NCBI RefSeq assembly: GCF_026341855.1
Contig: NZ_JAPENW010000001.1
Span: forward strand, 1,178,001-1,242,000
From: Streptomyces sp. NBC_00568
GTDB taxonomy: Bacteria > Actinomycetota > Actinomycetes > Streptomycetales > Streptomycetaceae
Length of the DNA: 64,000 nucleotides
Direction of reading: 5' to 3'
Part shown: positions 7,787 through 14,368 of the stretch, piece after piece
Position numbering within the stretch: position 1 is the first letter of the stretch
Layout: each line of letters begins with the position of its first letter
Notes under the pieces: model-generated
What the model was told of the DNA's origin: nothing
The model's input: the letters and a program-made list of their open reading frames with translations, nothing else
The model's database searches: none
Position numbers and translations under genes: made by a program

Positions 7787-9151
7787 TCAGGCGCCGCTCT
7801 CGCGCAGCATGTCCTCGCGCTCGACGATCTTCACGCGCTCGCGGCCCTGCGGTTCGCCCAGCGCCTTCTCCGCGGCGTCCAGCCGGTACCAGCCGTCCCA
7901 CGTGGTGAAGCGCACGTCCCGCTCGCCGAGGAAGGCGTCCACGGCGGCCGGCTCGGGCGAAGAGGGGGCGAGCAGACGGCCGTTGGCGTGGTCGTCGAGC
8001 AGGCTGGCGACCGTCTCGTTGGCGTCGCCCTTGGTGTGACCGATCAGACCGATGGGACCACGCCGGATCCAGCCGGTGACATACGTGGACCGCAGGTGCT
8101 CGCCGGAGTCCTCCAGCACACGGCCGGCCGCGTCCGGCACCGTGCCCGAGTCGACGTCCCAGGGCAGCTTGGGCAGGCTGTCGGAGAGGTAGCCCACGGC
8201 GCGGTAGACCGCGGTGACGTCCCAGTCCTTGAACTCGCCGGTGCCCTTGACGTTCCCGGTGCCGTCGAGGGCGGTGCGCTCGGTGCGCAGGCCGACGACC
8301 TCGCCGTTCTCGCCGAGGATCTCGGTCGGCGACTCGAAGAAGTGCAGGAACAGCTTGTGCGGGCGGTCGCCCGCGTCGCGGATGGCCCAGTTCTCCAGGG
8401 TCTTGGCGACCATGTCGGCCTGCTTGTTGCCGCGCCGGGTGGCGATCGAACCCTCGTCGTAGTCGATGTCCTCGGGGTCGACGATGACCTCGATGTTCGG
8501 CGAGTGGTCCAGCTCGCGCAGCTCCATCGGGCTGAACTTCGCCTGCGCCGGACCGCGGCGGCCGAAGACATGGACCTCGAGCGCCTTGTTGGCCTTGAGG
8601 CCCTCGTGGACGTTCGGCGGGATCTCGGTGGGCAGCAGCTCGTCCGCGGTCTTGGCGAGGATGCGGGCCACGTCCAGCGCCACATTGCCGACACCGAGGA
8701 CGGCGACCTTCTCCGCCTCCAGCGGCCAGGTGCGCGGGACGTCCGGGTGACCGTCGTACCAGGAGACGAAGTCCGCCGCGCCGTACGAGCCGTCGAGTTC
8801 GATGCCGGGAATGTCGAGGGCCCGGTCGGCCGTGGCGCCCGTGGAGAAGATCACCGCGTCGTAGAAGGCGCGCAGATCGTCGAGGTTGATGTCCCTCGGG
8901 TAGTCGACGTTGCCGAAGAGGCGGATCTGCGGCTTGTCGAGCACCTGGTGCAGGGCGGTGATGATGCCCTTGATCCGGGGATGATCGGGGGCGACGCCGT
9001 ACCGGATGAGACCGAACGGGGCCGGCATCCGCTCGAACAGGTCGATGGAGACACCGGGCTCGACGGCCACTGCGGATTTCAGCAGCGCGTCGGCGGCGTA
9101 GATTCCGGCGGGGCCGGCTCCGACAATGGCTACCCGCAGAGGGCGAGGCAT
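7787..9151 (-). CDS. Ferredoxin-NADP+ reductase, adrenodoxin reductase type (FprA-like)
   Basis: 454 residues starting MPRPLRVAIVGAGPAGIYAA, the FAD-binding Rossmann motif GxGxxG with no leader. Further landmarks are FGLIRYGVAPDHPRIKGI, TGATADRALDIPG, the NADPH-binding VAVLGVGNVALDVARIL near residue 175, VFGRRGPAQAKFSP, and a C-terminal TGWIRRGPIGLIGHTKGDA. The length and motif order match actinobacterial FprA, which passes electrons from NADPH to ferredoxins that serve P450s and iron-sulfur enzymes. No ferredoxin gene is adjacent. A possible iron-regulator box lies 46 bases upstream, suggesting iron control. Confidence 0.92.
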   Translation of the reverse strand: MPRPLRVAIVGAGPAGIYAADALLKSAVAVEPGVSIDLFERMPAPFGLIRYGVAPDHPRIKGIITALHQVLDKPQIRLFGNVDYPRDINLDDLRAFYDAVIFSTGATADRALDIPGIELDGSYGAADFVSWYDGHPDVPRTWPLEAEKVAVLGVGNVALDVARILAKTADELLPTEIPPNVHEGLKANKALEVHVFGRRGPAQAKFSPMELRELDHSPNIEVIVDPEDIDYDEGSIATRRGNKQADMVAKTLENWAIRDAGDRPHKLFLHFFESPTEILGENGEVVGLRTERTALDGTGNVKGTGEFKDWDVTAVYRAVGYLSDSLPKLPWDVDSGTVPDAAGRVLEDSGEHLRSTYVTGWIRRGPIGLIGHTKGDANETVASLLDDHANGRLLAPSSPEPAAVDAFLGERDVRFTTWDGWYRLDAAEKALGEPQGRERVKIVEREDMLRESGA

Positions 9152-9196
9152 GATCAGATTCCCTTCGAGCAGGGGCAGAGGACTCGACGGGAAGCC

Positions 9197-9215
9197 TAAA
9201 CTGAGGCAAACCTAA
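9197..9215 (-). promoter_or_regulatory. Possible IdeR/DmdR-type iron box before the ferredoxin reductase gene
   Basis: Read on the minus strand, the 19 bases are TTAGGTTTGCCTCAGTTTA. Aligned to the remembered consensus TTAGGTTAGGCTCACCTAA, 14 of 19 positions agree, with a near-perfect left half and a weakened right half. It ends 46 bases before the FprA-like start. A separate dyad, CATAAG (9244-9249) and CTTATG (9255-9260), lies further upstream. Confidence 0.42.
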
Positions 9216-9329
9216 GTCAGTAGGCGGGTCGGGGCTATGACCTCATAAGGCTGACTTATGGGTGATCAAGGTCCGCTTTATGGGTGGCCGGAAAAACCGG
9301 CCGGAGGCCTTGCCGCCCGCTCCACCCGC

Positions 9330-9833
9330 CTACCGCTGGACCGCCCTCGAAGGGGTGGGGTTCGCCCCGGTCCGGACGGCGGACGGCTCGACGGACGCGG
9401 AGGTGGGCGTCGCCGACGGCGGCCCGGTGCGCGTGGGCGAGCGGGTCGACCCGGCGGAGCCGGGCGCGGTGCTCGGGGCCGAGGTCCGGTCGGAGCCGCG
9501 GGGCGCGCTGGGGCGGGGGCTGACGCGCCCGGGCGACACCGACGGCGTGGGCTCGGCCGACGGACTGCTCGCGGACGGCGGGGCCAGCGGAACCACCGGG
9601 GACACGGGCGACTCCGGTGCCGCCGACCGGAGCGGCAGCGCGACCAGGGCACCGACGGCACAGGCCAGGCCGGCTCCGGCCGCGGCACGCAGCAGCCGGC
9701 GGCGGGCGGCACCCCGGCGGATCGCCTCGTAGCGGCCGGGCGGTGGACCCAGGTAGTCGGAGGGGGGCCGCATGATGACGGCGAGCGGGTCCTCCGCGTC
9801 GAAGTCCGGACCATCGTCAGAGTGTGTGATCAA
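9330..9833 (-). CDS. Single-pass membrane protein co-transcribed with an ECF sigma factor
   Basis: 167 residues. The N-terminal 45 residues are polar and acidic (MITHSDDGPDFDAEDPLAV), then comes RRGAARRRLLR and one membrane helix LLRAAAGAGLACAVGALVALPL, then about 100 Ser/Pro/Thr-rich residues outside. The start overlaps the 3' end of the sigma factor gene by 17 bases, so the two are translationally coupled. Its position is where a cognate anti-sigma factor is expected, but no zinc-binding HxxxCxxC motif is present, so an anti-sigma role is only an inference. Confidence 0.7.
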   Translation of the reverse strand: MITHSDDGPDFDAEDPLAVIMRPPSDYLGPPPGRYEAIRRGAARRRLLRAAAGAGLACAVGALVALPLRSAAPESPVSPVVPLAPPSASSPSAEPTPSVSPGRVSPRPSAPRGSDRTSAPSTAPGSAGSTRSPTRTGPPSATPTSASVEPSAVRTGANPTPSRAVQR

Positions 9834-10371
9834 GACTTCTCCTCAGGTGGGCGCGGAGCAGTTCGCGGGCCGCGTGGAGATCGGCCTTGACGGTGCCTTC
9901 CTTGCGCCCGGTCAGCACGGACACCTCCCGGATCGGCATGTCAGCGTAGTAGTGCAGCAGGATCGGGACGCGCAGCCGTTCGGGCAGCGACTGCACGAGC
10001 AGACGTACCGACGGATCGGCCTGTTCGTTCCGCGGGCGGACGGCGGCCTCGGCGGTCGCCCGGTGCACGGCCCGTCGCTCCCGCTCCAGCTTGCGCCAGT
10101 GGTCCCGGACGAGGTTGGCCGCGGTGACGTAGAGGAACCCCCGCGGCTCGGCCACGGAGGTCCAGCGGGCCCAGAGCCGGGTGAACGCCTCCGAGGCGAT
10201 CTCGTGGGCCGTCTCGTCGTCGTCGACGAGACGGCGGCACCAGCCGGCGAGGCGCGGATAGAGGGCGGCGAACAGCTCGGACGCCGCCTTCTCACGGGAC
10301 CCTTTCAACACTCTCCATGGTCGTGACAGGACTCGAAGGGAAGGATCCCGGGCCGCGGGCGTACGGTCCAT
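9817..10371 (-). CDS. ECF-type RNA polymerase sigma factor
   Basis: 184 residues. Region 2 is visible as LFAALYPRLAGWCRRLVDDDETAHEIASEAFTRLW with RGFLYVTAANLVRDHWRKLERER after it; region 4 is the LPERLRVPILLHYYADMPIREVSVLTGRKEGTVKADLHAARELLRAHL helix-turn-helix. There is no region 1 or 3, so it belongs to the extracytoplasmic-function group. The ATG at 10371 is chosen, although its ribosome site (GGAGG) is somewhat distant; GTG or TTG codons near 10310 are alternatives. It lies 113 bases after a sortase gene and is coupled to a membrane protein, suggesting a cell-surface stress circuit. Confidence 0.88.
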   Translation of the reverse strand: MDRTPAARDPSLRVLSRPWRVLKGSREKAASELFAALYPRLAGWCRRLVDDDETAHEIASEAFTRLWARWTSVAEPRGFLYVTAANLVRDHWRKLERERRAVHRATAEAAVRPRNEQADPSVRLLVQSLPERLRVPILLHYYADMPIREVSVLTGRKEGTVKADLHAARELLRAHLRRSLDHTL

Positions 10372-10484
10372 CGGCCCAGGATCCCGCCTCCGCGTCCGCG
10401 GGGGACCCGGAGGCTGCGACGGGGAACGCGGCGGTCGCGCGGGCGGACCGGCCGCCCGGCGCCCGGCGCCCCGCCGGCCGCGCG

Positions 10485-11096
10485 TCAGGGGCTCGCGGAG
10501 CTCAGCGCCGCGAACACGATCACGTTGTCGAGGTAGCCGCCTCCGGAACGGGCACCGCCGCAGGTGATGAGCCGCAGCTCCGGGCGGTCCACGTCGCCGT
10601 AGACCGCGTCGGCCGGGAAGTCGGCCTTGGCGACCGTGCGTACGGCGCCGACGGCGAACTCCGCCGACCCGCCGTTCTCCAGGCGCACCACGATCCGGTC
10701 CCCGAGGCGCAGGCGCGCGAGGTGACGGAAGACGCCGTCCCCGTACGCGCCGACCGTGACATGACCGAGGATCACCGACGGACCGGTCTGCCCCGGGGTC
10801 GGCGAGTGCCGGTACCAGCCGGCCCGGTCGTGGGCCGCGATCGGGGGCACCTGCACGCTGCCGTCCGGGGCCAGCCCGAGCCGCATGACCGGGGTGTCGA
10901 CCCCGATGGCCGGTATCCGGAGCCGGACCGGGACCGAACGCCCCCGTGGATGCGCCGGCTTCGCGACGGAAGGCGAAGCCGGCGGCGTGCTCCCGGACCG
11001 CGCGGTCGCGCCCCGGCCGGCCGGGTGGCCGCCGCACCCGACGAGCAGCCCGGCCGCCGCCGCGGTGACGAACGCGCGCCTGGAGAAGGGCGTCAT
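10485..11096 (-). CDS. Class F-like sortase
   Basis: 203 residues with a twin-Arg-like N-terminus MTPFSRRAFVTAAAAGLLVGCGG, then a Pro-rich linker and the sortase barrel: VRLRIPAIGVDTPVMRLGL, VILGHVTVGA with the catalytic His, and LRLITCGGARSGGGYLDNVIV with the catalytic Cys in a TC motif and a following Arg. Sortases cut a sorting motif near the C-terminus of surface proteins and transfer them to the cell wall. The start codon overlaps the stop of the surface-protein gene in an ATGA, so that protein is the obvious substrate candidate. Confidence 0.88.
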   Translation of the reverse strand: MTPFSRRAFVTAAAAGLLVGCGGHPAGRGATARSGSTPPASPSVAKPAHPRGRSVPVRLRIPAIGVDTPVMRLGLAPDGSVQVPPIAAHDRAGWYRHSPTPGQTGPSVILGHVTVGAYGDGVFRHLARLRLGDRIVVRLENGGSAEFAVGAVRTVAKADFPADAVYGDVDRPELRLITCGGARSGGGYLDNVIVFAALSSASP

Positions 11097-11461
11097 GCCC
11101 CGGTCGCCCGCCGGCGGCGTACGACGAGAACCGCCGCGCCTCCGACGGCGAACACCGCCGCGGCACTCCCGCCGATCAGCCCGCCCTGCCCGGCGGAGTT
11201 CGCCGCCGTCGGCGCCACACCGGTGTCGGGCGCTCCGCTCGGCCGCACGGAGACCTGCCCCGGGGACGGCACCCGCGTCGGTACGGCGCTCGGGGCGGCG
11301 GTGGGCGTGCGGGTCGCGGCGGAGCTCGCCGGGGCCGGCGCGGCCGTGACACTCGGACGGCTCGTGGGGCTCGGGGACGTCCCGTCGGCGAACGCGGGCA
11401 CCGTGCCCACCAGCACGGCGGTGCACGCGAGTGCCGTGGCACTGAAGACGGTTCGGCGCAT
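11093..11461 (-). CDS. Small secreted surface protein with atypical sorting signal (APDTG)
   Basis: 122 residues. The signal peptide is MRRTVFSATALACTAVLVGT followed by VPAFADG. The mature part is Ser/Pro/Thr-rich and ends with GAPDTGVAP, then a 25-residue hydrophobic helix and an RRRR tail, the layout of a cell-wall sorting signal, except that the usual Leu of LPxTG is Ala and Pro precedes Asp. The ATG at 11461 has GAGAG upstream. Its stop overlaps the sortase start, and both sit before an ECF sigma gene. No enzymatic domain is recognisable; it may be a cell-wall spacer or signal protein. Confidence 0.75.
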   Translation of the reverse strand: MRRTVFSATALACTAVLVGTVPAFADGTSPSPTSRPSVTAAPAPASSAATRTPTAAPSAVPTRVPSPGQVSVRPSGAPDTGVAPTAANSAGQGGLIGGSAAAVFAVGGAAVLVVRRRRATGA

Positions 11462-11809
11462 GAGTCGCTCTCTTTCGTCGGTCCGCCCGCCCGTTGGCAC
11501 GGCGGGCTGCGTTACGGATCGAGCGGAGAGACGAGGCGGCGACGGACGGGGTTGTAAAGAGACGGCAAAGCCGCGGTGCGGAAGCCGCGCCGTGCGGGAA
11601 CTCGGCCGCACCGGCGGCCGTCCGCGTCCGTCCTGGTGCCAATCTCCCCCGTTCGCCTGCGGTGTTGACGCGACCGTATGGGAGCACGTGACCTATTTCG
11701 CCCTGGAAAGCGGGCCGTTGTACGGCCGGGCCGAACCCTGTAATGCCCGAGTAACGGCGTCTGCCTAGCGTCCGAGCTCCCCCGTACCGTTCCTGGAGGA
11801 GCACCCCAG
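11462..11809. other. Divergent intergenic region, no gene seen
   Basis: These 348 bases separate the sortase operon from the subtilase gene. On the minus strand AACC (11553-11550) and CGTC (11533-11530) are 16 bases apart, the spacing of an ECF-type promoter, about 70 bases before the surface-protein start. Towards the subtilase, TTGTAC and TGTAAT occur near 11718-11745 as a weak promoter candidate. No open frame here has coding character or a ribosome site. Confidence 0.4.
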
Positions 11810-14368
11810 ATGCACCTGCCCCAACCGCCCCGGCGCAGACGCGCCGTCTGGGCGGCGGCCGCCTTCACCGCGACCGCCCTGCTGACCGCGTCGACACCCG
11901 CGCTCGCCGCCGGCACCGCCCCGTCGGCCGAGGTCGACTCCACGCTCACCGCCGCCGTGGCCAAGGGCGGTGACGCGACGTTCTTCGTCGTCCTGAAGGA
12001 CCAGGCGGACCTGTCCGGCGCCAAGAAGCAGAAGACGCACGCCGCGAGGGCCAGGGCCGCCTTCAAGGTGCTGCGCGCGAACGCCGCGGACAGCCAGGCC
12101 TCCCTCACGTCCTTCCTGGACAAGAAGAGGATCGGCCACCAGGACTACTGGATCGCGAACGCGATCCAGGTCACCGGTGACCAGGACCTCGTGAACGAGC
12201 TGGCGAAGCGTTCGGACGTCGCGTCCATCGTCAAGGAGCACCACTACAAGCTCGATGACATCGAGACGGCCGACAGCAAGATCACCACGTCGCGCACGGA
12301 CTCCTCGGCCGGCGGAGACGACACCCCCGAATGGGGTGTCACCGACATCGGCGCCGACGACGTGTGGAAGCAGTACGACGACCGCGGCGAGGGCATCGTC
12401 ATCGCCAACGTCGACTCGGGCGTGCAGTACAACCACCCCGACCTGGTCGCCCAGTACCGCGGCAACAACGGCGACGGCTCCTTCACGCACGACTACAACT
12501 GGTACGACCCGACCGGCCAGTGCGGCGCCGGCGGCGTCCCCTGCGACAACAACGGCCACGGCACCCACACGATGGGCACGATGGTCGGCAAGAACGGCAT
12601 CGGTGTCGCGCCGAACGCCAAGTGGATAGCCGCCAAGGGCTGCGAGTCCTCCTCCTGCTCGGACGCGTCGCTGCTCGCGGCCGGACAGTGGATCCTCGCG
12701 CCGACCGACCACAACGGCCAGAACCCGCGCCCGGACCTCGCGCCGAACATCGTCAACAACTCCTGGGGCGGCGGCGACACGACGTTCTACCAGGACATCG
12801 TCGAGGCCTGGAACGCCGCCGGGATCTTCGAGGCGTTCGCGGCCGGCAACGATGGTGACGGCAAGACCTGCTCCACCGCGCACGCCCCCGGCTCGCAGGC
12901 CCCGTCCTACGGAGTCGGCGCCTACGACTCCGCCGGCACGATCGCCTCGTTCTCCGGCTTCGGCCCGTCTCTGGTCGACGGCTCGATGAAGCCGAACATC
13001 TCGGCGCCGGGCGTCAACGTCCGGTCCACGTGGCCCGGTTCGTCGTACAACTCCATATCCGGTACGTCGATGGCGACACCGCACGTCGCGGGCGCCGTCG
13101 CGCTGCTGTGGTCGGCGGCCCCCTCGCTGATCGGCAGGATCGACGAGACCCGTGCGCTGCTCGACCAGGGCGCACGCGACGTCGACGACACCCACTGCGG
13201 CGGCACCGCCGGCATGAACAACGTGTGGGGCGAGGGCAAGCTCGACATCCTCGCCTCCGTGGACCTGGCCCCGCACACCGCGGCCACCGTCACCGGCAAG
13301 GCCACCGACAAGGCGACCGGCGCGGCCCTCGCCAACATCACCGTCTCGGCCACCGGTACCGGCGGCGACGTCCGCACGGTCACCACCGCCGCCGACGGCA
13401 CGTACCGCATCGCCCTGCCGGCCGGCACGTACGCCTTCGCGTACAGCGGTTACGGCTACGCGACCGGCTCGGCCACCGGCGTCACGGTCACCGAGAACCA
13501 GGCCCTCACCCAGGACATCGCGCTGACCGCGGTGGCCTCGCACAAGGTCGGCGGCACCGTGCTCGACGTCTCCGGAAAGGCGCTCGCGGGCGCCACGGTC
13601 GAGTTGACCGGCTCCCCGGTCGCCGCCGTCACCACCGACGCCAAGGGCACGTACAGCTTCGCGAAGGTCGCCGAGGGCACCTACGGCCTGACGGTGAAGC
13701 CCGCGGCGCCCGTCCTGTGCAACGGCGTCTACACCGGCACCGCCACCGTCGCCTCCGCCGACCTGGCCAAGGACGTCCGGGTCCCGGCCCGCACCGACAG
13801 CTCCGGCAACAGCTGCGCCCCGGCCGCGTACTCCTGGATCGCCGGCTCCAAGAAGGTCGCGCTGACCGGTGACGAGGACTCCGCGAGCGTCGCGCTGCCC
13901 TTCCCGGTGAGCCTGTACGGGGTCTCGTACTCCTCCGCCTCCGTCACCACCGACGGCCTGGTCAACTTCCTGTCCTCGCGCGTCGGCGACTACGGCAACA
14001 CCGCGCTGCCGACGACCGGCGCGAACGGCGTGAAGGGTGTCATCGCCCCGCTGTGGGACGACCTGACCCTCGACAAGAAGTCGTCGGTGCAGACCGCCAC
14101 GACCGGCACCAAGGGCAGCCGCACGTTCGCCGTCGTCTGGAACAACGCCGCCTACGCCAACGGCACTTCGGGACGCTCCTCCTTCGAGGTCGTCTTCGAC
14201 GAGGCGACCGGCGCCGTGACCGTCCAGTACCAGTCGGTCGCCGACAAGGGCGCGGGCGCCACCGTCGGCATCGCGAACCAGTCCGGCACCGACGCCCTCC
14301 AGTACTCCTACAACCAGTCCGTGATCGCCGACGGCACCGCCGTCCGCTTCGCGCAGGGAGCCAAGTGA
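11810..14368 (+). CDS. Secreted subtilisin-like serine protease (S8) with carboxypeptidase-regulatory-like domains
   Basis: 852 residues with a strong GGAGG ribosome site. After an RRRR-containing signal peptide (cleaved near STPALAAG) comes an inhibitor-I9-like propeptide (about 40-150). The S8 domain carries the triad Asp202 (NVDSGVQ), His250 (NGHGTHTMG) and Ser420 (GTSMATPHVAG), with the oxyanion Asn in NNSWGGG. Two carboxypeptidase-regulatory-like beta domains follow (about 490-590 and 580-660), then a C-terminal beta-rich module with FPVSLYGVSYSSASVTTDGLVNF. The protease is expected outside the cell. Its stop overlaps the next start (TGATG), so the two secreted products are made together. 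Confidence 0.93.
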   Translation: MHLPQPPRRRRAVWAAAAFTATALLTASTPALAAGTAPSAEVDSTLTAAVAKGGDATFFVVLKDQADLSGAKKQKTHAARARAAFKVLRANAADSQASLTSFLDKKRIGHQDYWIANAIQVTGDQDLVNELAKRSDVASIVKEHHYKLDDIETADSKITTSRTDSSAGGDDTPEWGVTDIGADDVWKQYDDRGEGIVIANVDSGVQYNHPDLVAQYRGNNGDGSFTHDYNWYDPTGQCGAGGVPCDNNGHGTHTMGTMVGKNGIGVAPNAKWIAAKGCESSSCSDASLLAAGQWILAPTDHNGQNPRPDLAPNIVNNSWGGGDTTFYQDIVEAWNAAGIFEAFAAGNDGDGKTCSTAHAPGSQAPSYGVGAYDSAGTIASFSGFGPSLVDGSMKPNISAPGVNVRSTWPGSSYNSISGTSMATPHVAGAVALLWSAAPSLIGRIDETRALLDQGARDVDDTHCGGTAGMNNVWGEGKLDILASVDLAPHTAATVTGKATDKATGAALANITVSATGTGGDVRTVTTAADGTYRIALPAGTYAFAYSGYGYATGSATGVTVTENQALTQDIALTAVASHKVGGTVLDVSGKALAGATVELTGSPVAAVTTDAKGTYSFAKVAEGTYGLTVKPAAPVLCNGVYTGTATVASADLAKDVRVPARTDSSGNSCAPAAYSWIAGSKKVALTGDEDSASVALPFPVSLYGVSYSSASVTTDGLVNFLSSRVGDYGNTALPTTGANGVKGVIAPLWDDLTLDKKSSVQTATTGTKGSRTFAVVWNNAAYANGTSGRSSFEVVFDEATGAVTVQYQSVADKGAGATVGIANQSGTDALQYSYNQSVIADGTAVRFAQGAK

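Noticed and set aside
9330..9833. Anti-sigma factor with zinc-finger motif
   Set aside because: The position fits, but no HxxxCxxC pattern is present, so I left it as a membrane protein.
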